64,000 nucleotides of DNA. Source: Gluconacetobacter johannae. GTDB lineage: Bacteria > Pseudomonadota > Alphaproteobacteria > Acetobacterales > Acetobacteraceae. The notes beneath the pieces were generated by a model. The model was not told where the DNA came from and searched no databases. It worked only from the letters and a program-made list of their open reading frames with translations. Location: positions 67,410 through 131,409 of the forward strand of contig NZ_BAQK01000071.1 of assembly GCF_025994435.1 (NCBI RefSeq), written 5' to 3'. The first letter of the stretch is position 1; each line of letters starts with the position of its first letter. The position numbers were made by a program, and so were the translations under genes. Shown one piece after another: positions 35,638 to 43,850 of this stretch.

Positions 35638-36191
35638 CCTTCCTGCCGCGGCGGCGGCTGGTAGCGTTTCTCGGGCGATACCGCATCGAAACGTTCGCGA
35701 CTGGGCGTAGCCAGCAGTTCGACGATCATTCCCCATGGCGTTTGTCCATAACAGAAAAAATTTCCCGGCCCTTCCTCGAGGGAAGGCTGCTTCTGCGGCC
35801 CGGTCAGCAACATGCCGCCGGCCTCGGTGAAACGCCTGCAGCCTGCCTCGATGTCATCGACATAGACTGCAAAATGCTGAACACCGAAATCGCACGGACG
35901 CACGGCGGACCGCTGGTCCGGTCCGTGCATTTCAAAAAGCTCGATGCAAGGCCCCGTACCCAGGGCCACCATGCACATCTCACGCACGACAGTCCCGGCG
36001 GCAAGGCCAAGAATCCTTTCAGTCTCCGGCCCTTGCTGCGGATGATCGGGCGTGACGTTGCGGTAAAGCGGCACAGCGCCGAAGGCCCGCTCAAGAAACC
36101 GGATGGCTTCGTCAATGTCGGGAACCGTCACCCCGACATGGTCTATGCCGCGTGGCAGACCGGACCGATCGTTTGAGCCTTCCATCTTCAT
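35634..36191 (-). CDS. VOC (glyoxalase/bleomycin-resistance/dioxygenase superfamily) protein
   Basis: 185 residues. One or two beta-alpha-beta-beta-beta modules: IDHVGVTVPDIDEAIRFLERAFGA near the N-terminus (metal-binding His) and VQHFAVYVDDIEAGCRRFTEAGG in the second half, with MIVELLA supplying a possible Glu ligand. This looks like a metal-dependent lyase or isomerase. Starts at 36191 and 36185 are both possible; GGGAG and GGAG sit upstream. The stop overlaps the following cupin gene, suggesting linked roles. Confidence 0.8.
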   Translation of the reverse strand: MKMEGSNDRSGLPRGIDHVGVTVPDIDEAIRFLERAFGAVPLYRNVTPDHPQQGPETERILGLAAGTVVREMCMVALGTGPCIELFEMHGPDQRSAVRPCDFGVQHFAVYVDDIEAGCRRFTEAGGMLLTGPQKQPSLEEGPGNFFCYGQTPWGMIVELLATPSRERFDAVSPEKRYQPPPRQEG

Positions 36192-36378
36192 CTCCACACT
36201 CCCAGCCTCAAAACAACGAGCCGGACGAATGGTGGTTCCGATTGCGACCCGGACAGGATCGCGCATCGGACAGGCACACACCCTCGCAGCAACCGCGACC
36301 TTTCGACTGCCCGCAGGAATCCCCAGGCCACAACGAGAATTTTTTCGGACCATCCATCCGGGCGTCGGCGTCCCGGCG

Positions 36379-36831
36379 TCAATATTCCGATTTCTCTCCC
36401 TTGAGCGGCACGGAGGTCGGCATGCCCTTCGTGCCGGAATAGGTCAGGATCACGACGGTCTGTTCGTCGCCCGAGACGCCGCGATGGGGGTCGTTCACGC
36501 TTTCGGTGAAGGCCTCGCCGGTATGGAACGTCTGTTGCTTGCCCGTCGCGCGATCCTGAATCGTCAACTGGCCTGCCAGGACATAGCCCGCGTTCGGAGA
36601 CGGATGAACGTGCCACGGCAGCGCCGTATGCGGCGGGATCGTCAGGCGCAGCACCGTCAGTTGCGGGGGTGTGGTCGGATAATGCTGATAGGCGACGCCG
36701 TTCCAGGAATGATCGCTCTTGACCAGAATGTCGGCATGCCCCGAAGCCGTCTGTGACTCCGGCCCGGCAGCATGGGCAAGAACGGGGCTGCTGAGCAGTA
36801 CTGTCGCAATAAGGGTGGGCAGAAGGCGCAT
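36379..36831 (-). CDS. Exported small cupin protein
   Basis: 150 residues with a clean signal peptide (MRLLPTLIATVLLSSPVLAHA). The single cupin_2 domain carries motif 1 PWHVHPSPNAGYVLAGQLTI (about 72-91) and motif 2 around HTGEAFTES. The His pair in HVH could hold a metal. Function unknown; probably periplasmic. It lies 187 bases upstream of the VOC gene on the same strand and may share its transcript. Confidence 0.8.
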   Translation of the reverse strand: MRLLPTLIATVLLSSPVLAHAAGPESQTASGHADILVKSDHSWNGVAYQHYPTTPPQLTVLRLTIPPHTALPWHVHPSPNAGYVLAGQLTIQDRATGKQQTFHTGEAFTESVNDPHRGVSGDEQTVVILTYSGTKGMPTSVPLKGEKSEY

Positions 36832-37328
36832 GGGAATGTCTCCGCTACAGGGTTGGTGCGTCCGTCCTCAACAAGGACAGGACCAGGGCTCCCGTCGTTG
36901 ACGCATGAGGCCGGGGAACGGTTTCTCATGGCTGTCATGCGCGCTGGCGGTCATGCGATGACAGATCTGTGGAAATTGCTGTCACAGCATGGAAAGATTC
37001 TTACATCTTCGATGTCGCGGTTTCAACATGACGCTCCATTTTCTCGTCACTGCACCTTGCGGCATCCCGTCATTCCACCGATACGTCGGCGTCCATCTTC
37101 TTGACTCTGCGAACAGTATAAACGTCTTTTTCAAACCAGACCCGGATCGGGAATACCGGGCATGGCAATAAAGCCCGGCAGCGACAGGAACAGGCGGACG
37201 CGACAGCAATTTTCGTCCGGCATGTCGTCATGAAGCACAAGGTCGGTCAGGGCCGCCGCCCGCCGCTAGCCGGGCGGACAAAACCGTGCCATCCCTATCC
37301 CATCATCGCAATCCGCCGGAGGCCGACA
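36832..37328. other. Intergenic region, no supported gene
   Basis: 497 bases between the divergent cupin and pncA genes. Base composition drops in 36970-37170. A dyad TGACAG...CTGTCA spans 36959-36984 and contains the palindrome ACAGATCTGT (36961-36970), a possible operator. Short open frames here lack ribosome-binding sites and recognisable protein character. Confidence 0.5.
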
Positions 37329-37934
37329 ATGATCCAGATCACCGGTCACGACGCCCTTCTGATCGTCGACGTGCAGAACGATTTCCTGCCGCGCGGCCCG
37401 CTGGCGGTGCCGGACGGCGATGCGGTCGTTCCGATCATCAATCATCTGACCCGCCTGCCTTTCGGCCAGCAGGCCGCCAGCCAGGACTGGCATCCGCGCG
37501 GCCACACGTCCTTTACCAGCGCCCATCCCCCGAACGCGGCCCCGGCCGGAACCTGGCGGGACCATTGCATCGCCGGCACGCGCGGGGCGGACCTGGCGGC
37601 GGATTTGGACCAGACGCGGATCGGGCTGATCGTCCGCAAGGGCCGCGCGCCGGACGTCGACAGCTATTCCGCCTTCCTCGACAACGACCGCGTCACGCGC
37701 ACCGGTCTGGAATACTGGCTGTCGGGCCTGGGAATACGCCGCGTCTTCGTCGCCGGCCTGGCGCTGGACTATTGCGTGGCCTTCACAGCCATCGACGCAA
37801 AGGCCCTTGGTTTCGAGACGTTCGTGGTCGAAGATGCCTGCCGCGGGATCGCGCCCACGCCCGACGTCACCTGGCGCACATTGGGCGGACACGGCATCCA
37901 CCGCGTACGGTCCGGCGATCTGGCGGGGGCCTGA
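37329..37934 (+). CDS. pncA: Nicotinamidase
   Basis: 201 residues. Hydrolyses nicotinamide to nicotinate for NAD salvage. The catalytic triad Asp14 (LIVDVQNDF), Lys104 (IVRKG) and Cys149 (ALDYCVAFTA) is complete. Asp53, His55 and His59 (QDWHPRGH) are the metal ligands. ATG 37329 has CGGAGG just upstream. Single-gene unit between a long intergenic region and a convergent solute-binding protein gene. Confidence 0.93.
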   Translation: MIQITGHDALLIVDVQNDFLPRGPLAVPDGDAVVPIINHLTRLPFGQQAASQDWHPRGHTSFTSAHPPNAAPAGTWRDHCIAGTRGADLAADLDQTRIGLIVRKGRAPDVDSYSAFLDNDRVTRTGLEYWLSGLGIRRVFVAGLALDYCVAFTAIDAKALGFETFVVEDACRGIAPTPDVTWRTLGGHGIHRVRSGDLAGA

Positions 37935-37977
37935 CCAGACCCGCGCGCCGAAATCCCGACCCGTCCACACAGGCAGG

Positions 37978-39072
37978 TCAGGTCGGCCCGACCGGCAGCG
38001 ACCAGTACTGGCCCGGCGCCTCGGCCTGCAGGACGTTGAAACAGATCTTGCGGGCATAGGCCGACGACCCCACGGTGTCGGGCATCCGCCCCAGCAGCTT
38101 CATTTCATCGACATATTGCGCCACCTGCACCCGCAGGTCGTCCCCGACCGGGCTGACGCCCAGCGTCTCGTGCCGCAGCATCGCACGCAGCTCGTCCGCC
38201 CCCATGCCGGCGATCTGCCCGGCCAGCAGGCTCGCCACCTGGTCCGGCTGCGACCGGATCCAGCCCGACGCCGCGCGCAACGCCATCACCAGCGCCACCG
38301 CCGCCGCCGGGTCGGATTGCAGGAAGGCGTCCGACAGGCCGAGTGCGAGGTTCGTGCGTTCGCCATAATGGCCGGTCGTGCTGTTCGCCAGTTCCGAAAA
38401 CGGCGAATCCGGCCCATGCAGAAGCTGCCACGCCAGCGGGTCGTGCGCGGCCACCGCGTCGATTTCGCCCGCCCGGGCTGCCTCCAGGACATGGTCGGGC
38501 GATATGACAACCCACCGTACCCCGTTTTCGGGGTCGATGCCCTTGCGCCGCATCATCACCGAAAAGAACAGCCGGTCGGCCATATCCTGGTCGGTAAAGG
38601 CGATTCGCAAGCCCGCGACATTGTCCAGGCGCGTGACCTTCACCCCCCGGCGCAACAGCAGCCTGAACGCCCCCGACTGTATGCCGGCGACGATTCGCGC
38701 CTGGATGCCCCCCTCGCGGAACAGGTCCAGCCACGTCAGAAGCGGCGCGACCGCGCCGACGCAGCGGCCGCCGCGCAGGTCGGCGATGGTGCCGCGCCCG
38801 GTGCGCGCGCCCTCGACCGGCACGACGTCCAGATTGTAGCGCGCGAAGAAACGCGCCCGCGCCACCGCGAAGACCAGCGTGTTGGACGTCGGCCAGGACA
38901 GCACCAGCCGGCGGAACCGGCCGTCCAGCTGGGCCTTGTAGTAGCTCGGCGGGTGGCGGATCTGGTTACGGATCACCAGGCCGGCCGTCACCGCCACCCC
39001 CACGCCCGCCCCGGCGACCAAGGCGCGACGACGCAGCATCAGCCGTCCGGATTGCCCGCTGCCTTCGCCCAT
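37978..39072 (-). CDS. ABC-type solute-binding protein, NMT1/SsuA-like (nitrate/sulfonate/taurine class)
   Basis: 364 residues. An Arg-rich N-terminus then a hydrophobic segment (LVAGAGVGVAVTAGLVI, about 18-34) that is either a signal peptide or an anchor; no lipobox. The rest resembles the periplasmic-binding fold of the nitrate/taurine family: VLSWPTSNTLVFAVARARFFARYNLDVVPV is the usual first strand-helix unit. No permease or ATPase gene is next to it, so the substrate cannot be deduced and partner components must lie elsewhere. Confidence 0.75.
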   Translation of the reverse strand: MGEGSGQSGRLMLRRRALVAGAGVGVAVTAGLVIRNQIRHPPSYYKAQLDGRFRRLVLSWPTSNTLVFAVARARFFARYNLDVVPVEGARTGRGTIADLRGGRCVGAVAPLLTWLDLFREGGIQARIVAGIQSGAFRLLLRRGVKVTRLDNVAGLRIAFTDQDMADRLFFSVMMRRKGIDPENGVRWVVISPDHVLEAARAGEIDAVAAHDPLAWQLLHGPDSPFSELANSTTGHYGERTNLALGLSDAFLQSDPAAAVALVMALRAASGWIRSQPDQVASLLAGQIAGMGADELRAMLRHETLGVSPVGDDLRVQVAQYVDEMKLLGRMPDTVGSSAYARKICFNVLQAEAPGQYWSLPVGPT

Positions 39073-39144
39073 GCCGTCCTGCCCCCTCGCTTTCTCACCT
39101 GCCAGGCGTCCTCCTACCCGTCAAAAAAAACATCCGGAAGGGGG

Positions 39145-39174
39145 TTTACGTCCAAACCGGACCTCCGCTATACG
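39145..39174 (+). promoter_or_regulatory. Probable tRNA-Asn promoter
   Basis: TTTACG at 39145-39150 and TATACG at 39169-39174 with an 18-base spacer; the -10 lies 15 bases before the mature tRNA. Confidence 0.55.
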
Positions 39175-39189
39175 GTGCCCCGGCGCTGA

Positions 39190-39265
39190 TCCCGAATAGC
39201 TCAGTTGGTAGAGCAAGCGACTGTTAATCGCTGGGTCGTAGGTTCGAGTCCTACTTCGGGAGCCA
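39190..39265 (+). tRNA. tRNA-Asn (GUU)
   Basis: 76 bases with an encoded CCA. The acceptor TCCCGAA pairs with TTCGGGA (39255-39261). The D arm AGCTCAGTTGGTAGAGC, the anticodon loop with GTT, and the GTTCGAGTC T loop are normal. Confidence 0.97.
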
Positions 39266-39342
39266 CCCTTTTCCTGCATATGGCAACAGGCCAGCCCACC
39301 GACCACGCGTGGTCACCGGCCTCCGCCGACGACCTCATGCGC

Positions 39343-40626
39343 TTATTGCGCCGGCCGGATATCGTCCAGCCGGTCCAGGCGCCGCAGGCCGGGAAACAGG
39401 CGCATCCACAGCAGGGTCACGGCGATCGTCCCGACACCACCCAGCACCACGGCCTCCACCGGGCCGATCAGGCTGGCCAGCATGCCGCTCTCGAACTCGC
39501 CCAGCTGATTCGACGATCCGATGAACAGCATGTTCACGGCCGACACCCGCCCACGCATCTCGTCGGGCGTACGCAACTGCACCAGCGCGCCGCGCACCAC
39601 CACGCTGACCACATCGGCCGCACCCAGGATCGCCAGCGCCAGAATCGACAGCGGCATCGACGTCGACAGGCCGAAACCGATCGTCGCGACCCCGAAAATC
39701 GCGACCGAGACGAACATCCACATCCCCGCGTTGCGATTCAGCGGCCAGCGCGCGAAGGCCAGCGCGCAGACCAGCGCGCCCAGGGCCGGCGACATCCGCA
39801 GCAATCCCAGGCCGATCGGGCCGGCATGCAGGATATCGTTGGCATAGAGCGGCAGCATCGCCGTCGCCCCGCCCAGCAGCACCGCGAACAGGTCCAGCGA
39901 GATCGCGCCCAGCATCTCGGGCTGCGCGCGAATGAAATGCAGCCCCCCCAGCACCGTCGTCAGGGTCATCGGACGCCGCACCCGCGCCGGCGCCTCCAGC
40001 TTCATGGCCAGCGTCCCCATCATCGCCAGGGTGAACCCCGTGGCGCAGGTGCTGTAGCAGAAGCCGGCCCCGATGCCGTAGAGCAGGCCCCCCATCGACG
40101 GCCCCATGATGGACGCCACCTGGAACAGCGAGGACGACAGCGCGGCCGCGCGCGGAAAGACCGACGGCGGCACCAGGGCGGGCAGGAAGGTCTGCTGGCT
40201 GGGCATCTCGAACGCGCGGGCGGTGCCGAACAGGGCGACCATCATGTAGATCATCGGCGGCGTCAGCCAGTGGCCGAACGAGCCTACCGCCATCAGCAGC
40301 ACGCCGCAGGCCTCGACCCCCTGGCAGATGGCGACGATCATGCGCCGGTTGAAATGGTCCGCCACGTGGCCCGCCACCAGGGTCAGGCAGAACATCGGCA
40401 GGAACTGCGCCAGGCCGACCCAGGCCAGCGACCGCGCACTGTGCGTCAGCATATAGATCTGCCAGCCCACCGCCACGGCCTGGACCTGTGACGAGAACGA
40501 GGACAGGGTCCGCGCCGTCAGGAAGACGACGAAACCCGGATGATCGAGGGGCCGCGAGGAGCGTGGAGGCGGCGGATCGTCGGCCTGGCCGTCGGATACC
40601 GCCCGGGTTTTGGAAGGAGCATGCAT
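39343..40626 (-). CDS. Major facilitator superfamily transporter (MFS_3/enterobactin-exporter-like)
   Basis: 427 residues with about 12 membrane helices. The first helices begin FVVFLTARTLSSFSSQVQAVAVGWQIY, a pattern typical of EntS-like/MFS_3 exporters. The loop AGHVADHFNRR is the conserved MFS 2-3 loop, and the second half has a MRGRVSAVNMLFIGSSNQLGEF segment usual in this family. The substrate is unknown. ATG 40626 (MHAPSKTR) is chosen as the start; the frame is open further upstream but that part is not protein-like. It diverges from csaA. Confidence 0.78.
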   Translation of the reverse strand: MHAPSKTRAVSDGQADDPPPPRSSRPLDHPGFVVFLTARTLSSFSSQVQAVAVGWQIYMLTHSARSLAWVGLAQFLPMFCLTLVAGHVADHFNRRMIVAICQGVEACGVLLMAVGSFGHWLTPPMIYMMVALFGTARAFEMPSQQTFLPALVPPSVFPRAAALSSSLFQVASIMGPSMGGLLYGIGAGFCYSTCATGFTLAMMGTLAMKLEAPARVRRPMTLTTVLGGLHFIRAQPEMLGAISLDLFAVLLGGATAMLPLYANDILHAGPIGLGLLRMSPALGALVCALAFARWPLNRNAGMWMFVSVAIFGVATIGFGLSTSMPLSILALAILGAADVVSVVVRGALVQLRTPDEMRGRVSAVNMLFIGSSNQLGEFESGMLASLIGPVEAVVLGGVGTIAVTLLWMRLFPGLRRLDRLDDIRPAQ

Positions 40627-40744
40627 GATGCGGCGACAATAGCGGCCCACGGCGCCTTTTCCACCCGCATGCATGACGAATTCCCGGTCACGGAACCGCC
40701 AACGTCCGTTTGCAAAACGGCCGCCGCACGGGCAAAACCGTCCG

Positions 40745-41110
40745 ATGACAGACATCGACCCGACCGGCCCGTCGCCTTCCACGGATATCGAGACATTCGC
40801 GCGCCTGGACATCCGCGTCGGCACCGTCGTGGACGCCCGGCCGTTTCCCGCGGCGCGCAAGCCGGCGTTCCAGTTGTGGATCGACTTCGGCCCCCGGATC
40901 GGCGTGAAGCGCTCGTCGGCACAGATCACCAGACATTACACGCCCGATCTGCTGATCGGCCGCCAGGTCTGCGCCGTGGTCAATTTTCCGCCACGGCAGA
41001 TCGGCCCGTTCCGCAGCGAGGTGCTGACGCTGGGCATGCCCGACGACAAGGGCGACGTCGTCCTGATCCGACCCGACCAAACCGTGCCAGATGGAGGAAA
41101 GCTGTTCTGA
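40745..41110 (+). CDS. csaA: CsaA-type tRNA-binding protein
   Basis: 121 residues. A single OB-fold tRNA-binding domain like the C-terminal domain of MetRS: FARLDIRVGTVVDARPFPAARKPAFQLWIDFG (about 19-50) and the conserved end VVLIRPDQTVPDGGKLF. CsaA has been described as a secretion-related chaperone that can bind tRNA. ATG 40745 gives the standard length. Its stop shares one base with the gpt start. Confidence 0.88.
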   Translation: MTDIDPTGPSPSTDIETFARLDIRVGTVVDARPFPAARKPAFQLWIDFGPRIGVKRSSAQITRHYTPDLLIGRQVCAVVNFPPRQIGPFRSEVLTLGMPDDKGDVVLIRPDQTVPDGGKLF

Positions 41111-41592
41111 TGGCCACTACCTACGCAACCGTCACCTGGGACCAGCTTCACCGCGACGCCCGCCTGCTGGCCGAAACCCTGATCCCGCGCGGCCCGTTCA
41201 AGGGCATCGTCGCCGTCACGCGCGGCGGGCTGATCCCCGCGGCGATCATCGCACGCGAGATCGACTGCCGCCTGATCGAGACGATATCGGTCGTCACCTA
41301 TGACGAGGAGCATCAGGGCAAGCCGCAGGTCGTCAAGGCGCCGGTCGCCGCCGGCGACGGCGAAGGGTTCCTCATCATCGACGACCTGGTCGATTCCGGG
41401 GTCACCGCGCAGGTCGTCCGGCAACTGCTGCCCAAGGCGCTGTTCGCCTGCCTGTACGCCAAGCCGTCGGGCAAGCCGCTGACCGACATGTTCGTCGTCG
41501 AGGTCCCGCAGGAGACCTGGGTGCTGTTCCCGTGGGATACCGCGCCGCTGTTCATCCCGCCGCTGGCCCGCAAGGCCGAGACCGCGGGCTGA
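41110..41592 (+). CDS. gpt: Xanthine phosphoribosyltransferase
   Basis: 160 residues. Salvages xanthine and guanine to XMP and GMP with PRPP. The PRPP loop LIIDDLVDSGVTA is at 88-100. VAVTRGGLIPAAIIARE (34-50) is the pyrophosphate-binding N-terminal loop, and the length matches E. coli Gpt. The ATG is read from the csaA stop (TGATG). murQ follows after 19 bases. Confidence 0.93.
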   Translation: MATTYATVTWDQLHRDARLLAETLIPRGPFKGIVAVTRGGLIPAAIIAREIDCRLIETISVVTYDEEHQGKPQVVKAPVAAGDGEGFLIIDDLVDSGVTAQVVRQLLPKALFACLYAKPSGKPLTDMFVVEVPQETWVLFPWDTAPLFIPPLARKAETAG

Positions 41593-41611
41593 CACGAAGC
41601 CGCGCATCGCC

Positions 41612-42547
41612 ATGCCCAACGCCGCGCCCCCCACGCCCCCAGCCATCCCGGCGACCGAGGCCTTCAGCCCGGCGACCGCCGACCTCGACACCTGGCCCGT
41701 CCCGGTGCAGGTCGCTTCCCTCTGGGAAGGCCAGATGACGGCGGTGGCGGCCATCCGCCCCGCGCTGGCCGCCATCGCGGCGGCGGTCGAGGCCGCCCTG
41801 CCCCGCCTGCGCGCCGGCGGCCGCCTGGTCTATGCCGGCGCCGGCAGTTCGGGGCGGCTGGCCGCACAGGACGGCGCGGAGCTGGAACCGACGTTCGACT
41901 GGCCGGCCAGCCGGACCATCCTGCTGGTCGCCGGCGGCCCCCGCGCGCTGACCGAGGCGGTCGAGAACGCCGAGGACGATACCGACAGCGCCCGGCGCGA
42001 CATGCAGGCGGCGGGGGTCGGGCCGGCCGACGTCCTGATCGCCCTGGCCGCCAGCGGCCGCACCCCCTACACCCTGGCCTGTGTCCGGGCGGCGACCGCG
42101 GCCGGCGCGCTGACCATCGGGGTGGCCAACAGCGCTGGCTCCGCCCTGCTGGACCTCGCCGCCCATCCCATCCTGGTCGAGACCGGCGCGGAAGCAATCG
42201 CGGGATCGACCCGCATGAAGGCCGGCACGTCGCAGAAGATCGTGCTGAACCTGCTGTCGACGGCGATGATGGTGGGGCTGGGCCGCGTCCATGCCGGCCG
42301 CATGGTCGACATGCGCGCCCGTAACGAAAAGCTGCGCCACCGCGCCGTGCGTATGGTACGCGACCTGACCGGCTGCACCGAGGACGCGGCCGTGGCCGCC
42401 CTGGCCGGCACCGACGGGCGGGTCAAGCCCGCGGTCCTGGTGGTGCACGGCCTGACGCCGGACGACGCGGCCTCGGCCCTGGCGCGTCACGACGGGCGGC
42501 TGCGGGCGGCTCTCCGTTCCGTGACGGCGGGCGCGGCCGGCGCGTGA
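41612..42547 (+). CDS. murQ: N-acetylmuramic acid 6-phosphate etherase
   Basis: 311 residues. Cleaves the lactyl ether of MurNAc-6-phosphate to give GlcNAc-6-phosphate, a step in recycling peptidoglycan. The SIS domain contains VYAGAGSSGRLAAQDGAELEPTF (about 71-93), the AGGPRALTEAVENAEDD segment, the second phosphate site LAASGRTPY and the hallmark KAGTSQKIVLNLLST near 205. Downstream of gpt by 19 bases, so likely cotranscribed with csaA-gpt. No MurP transporter is nearby. Confidence 0.95.
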   Translation: MPNAAPPTPPAIPATEAFSPATADLDTWPVPVQVASLWEGQMTAVAAIRPALAAIAAAVEAALPRLRAGGRLVYAGAGSSGRLAAQDGAELEPTFDWPASRTILLVAGGPRALTEAVENAEDDTDSARRDMQAAGVGPADVLIALAASGRTPYTLACVRAATAAGALTIGVANSAGSALLDLAAHPILVETGAEAIAGSTRMKAGTSQKIVLNLLSTAMMVGLGRVHAGRMVDMRARNEKLRHRAVRMVRDLTGCTEDAAVAALAGTDGRVKPAVLVVHGLTPDDAASALARHDGRLRAALRSVTAGAAGA

Positions 42548-42568
42548 CGAAATTTTCACGCGGGGCGC

Positions 42569-42597
42569 TTGCCAGAGTGCCCAAGGACTCATAGCTT
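42569..42597 (+). promoter_or_regulatory. Probable tRNA-Pro promoter
   Basis: TTGCCA (42569-42574), a 17-base spacer and TAGCTT (42592-42597), ending 11 bases before the mature tRNA. Confidence 0.5.
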
Positions 42598-42608
42598 CCC
42601 CGCAGGTT

Positions 42609-42685
42609 CGGGGCGTGGCGCAGCCTGGTAGCGCGCGTGTTTTGGGTACACGAGGCCCCCGGTTCGAGTCCGGGCGCCCCGACCA
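42609..42685 (+). tRNA. tRNA-Pro (UGG)
   Basis: 77 bases with encoded CCA. The acceptor CGGGGCG pairs with CGCCCCG (42675-42681). The anticodon loop TTTTGGGTA reads TGG, and the T loop GTTCGAGTC is intact. Confidence 0.97.
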
Positions 42686-42708
42686 GCGGGAAGAAGGAGT
42701 TCCATTCC

Positions 42709-43014
42709 ATGCGGGCCCGAATCTACAAGGAAGCGAAAACCGCCACGCAATCCGGTCAGGCGAACACGCATGACTGGATCCTGGAATACGGCCAGACACA
42801 GCCCCGGCAGCAGGATCCGCTGATGGGCTGGACCGGAAGCCGGGACACGCGATCGCAGATTCGCCTGCGATTCCCCGACCGCGCCGCCGCCGTTGCCTAT
42901 GCCGACCGCCACGCGGTACATTACGATTTGGAGCTGCCGGTCGCGCGCGTCCGCAAGCCCAAGATCTACGCCGACAATTTCCGATACGACCGAGTTCAGA
43001 ACTGGACCCACTGA
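42709..43014 (+). CDS. NDUFS4-like accessory subunit of respiratory complex I (ETC_C1_NDUFS4)
   Basis: 101 residues. The family is an accessory subunit of NADH dehydrogenase I kept in Alphaproteobacteria and mitochondria. Matching segments: MRARIYKEAKTATQSG at the start, WILEYG, DPLMGWTGSRDTRSQIRLRF near 36-55, AYADRHAV, and the end KIYADNFRYDRVQNWTH. A strong AAGGAG precedes the ATG. It sits between tRNA-Pro and tRNA-Arg, apart from any nuo operon, which is usual for this gene. Confidence 0.9.
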   Translation: MRARIYKEAKTATQSGQANTHDWILEYGQTQPRQQDPLMGWTGSRDTRSQIRLRFPDRAAAVAYADRHAVHYDLELPVARVRKPKIYADNFRYDRVQNWTH

Positions 43015-43022
43015 TCCCGTTC

Positions 43023-43040
43023 CGGCATAGCAATGCCGGC
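43023..43040 (+). other. Short hairpin between the NDUFS4-like gene and tRNA-Arg
   Basis: CCGGCAT-AGCA-ATGCCGG, a perfect 7-bp stem. It has no T-run, so it may be a processing or weak termination signal. Confidence 0.4.
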
Positions 43041-43046
43041 CCCGCG

Positions 43047-43123
43047 CGCCCTTAGCTCAGTCGGATAGAGCAACAGCCTTCTAAGCTGTGGGTCGCTGGT
43101 TCGAATCCAGCAGGGCGCGCCAT
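43047..43123 (+). tRNA. tRNA-Arg (UCU)
   Basis: 77 bases with encoded CCA. The acceptor GCGCCCT pairs with AGGGCGC (43113-43119). The anticodon loop CTTCTAA reads TCT, and the T loop TTCGAAT is normal. Confidence 0.96.
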
Positions 43124-43850
43124 TTTCCGGCCTTTCATGTGCAACCAGCCTGCATCCGGTTTGCCATGGGTCGTTGCCGGACCCTTTCAAAATCTGACGA
43201 TCCCCACTCACGTCCGTCCCCGGCCGGCGCGGCCCCACGCCGCCAGCCGGCCTTGGCGGGCAATGTATTTTTTGCGTCCTGGATACTTTCCCACCCCTTG
43301 GACGAAGATATGAATAAAATTTATCATTATTGTAAATAAAATCTTTATACAATATAGAACAATTTGAAATCAAATGACGATACGACCATTTAAATTAAAA
43401 ATACCGTAGTTTTTTAAGTATAAATTTCCCCATGAATCATATTCCCGCCAAATTTTGTGAATATTTTTCTTTCATTATAGGATATTTTTTTGTATGAAAA
43501 ATCTCATATGAACATCAAGGCGAAAGGATATCTGGGCTTTTCACTTTTTATTCGTATCAAAATCGCACTGATCGTGTGATTTACTCTTATCCAGGTCTAT
43601 AATGTCCTGGATATTCGTCCATGATTCTCTTATGGGCGACCTCTCCTGTGCCTTTATTATCCGGCCATCGGATAGGACTGCCGGGCACCGGATCTGCTTC
43701 AGCGCCCACGGCGCGCATCCCTACATGATGATTTCGAAATCACCGCGTCCCATGGACCACGATTTCGAATGCAGCTTGCATCGATGCTTCGTAATGAGGC
43801 GAAGCCCCTCATAGTTATGTTGGCTGCCTGTTAAAGAGGAGTATCTCCCC
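43124..43850. other. AT-rich intergenic block upstream of a polyol permease gene
   Basis: 727 bases without a supported gene. From about 43300 to 43610 the sequence is strikingly AT-rich, with runs such as TTTTTTT, against a very GC-rich background. The 3' part (43730-43812) holds several palindromes. No integrase, transposase or duplicated tRNA end was found. It could be a remnant of transferred DNA or a regulatory region bound by nucleoid proteins. Confidence 0.6.
43730..43812 (+). promoter_or_regulatory. Cluster of palindromes upstream of the polyol permease
   Basis: GATTTCGAAATC (43730-43741) is a perfect 12-bp palindrome, and its first nine bases recur at 43761-43769, 31 bases (about three helical turns) later. 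GCATCGATGC (43778-43787) is a second palindrome. ATGAGG (43794-43799) pairs with CCTCAT (43807-43812). The first pair looks like a two-site operator; the last could be a leader hairpin. Confidence 0.45.

Noticed and set aside
36989..37171. Small open frame in the cupin/pncA gap as a gene
   Set aside because: No ribosome-binding site, no recognisable fold, and its composition reflects the AT-richer spacer.
43047..43850. Integrated element at tRNA-Arg
   Set aside because: No integrase gene and no second copy of the tRNA 3' end were found within the window, so only the composition anomaly is reported.
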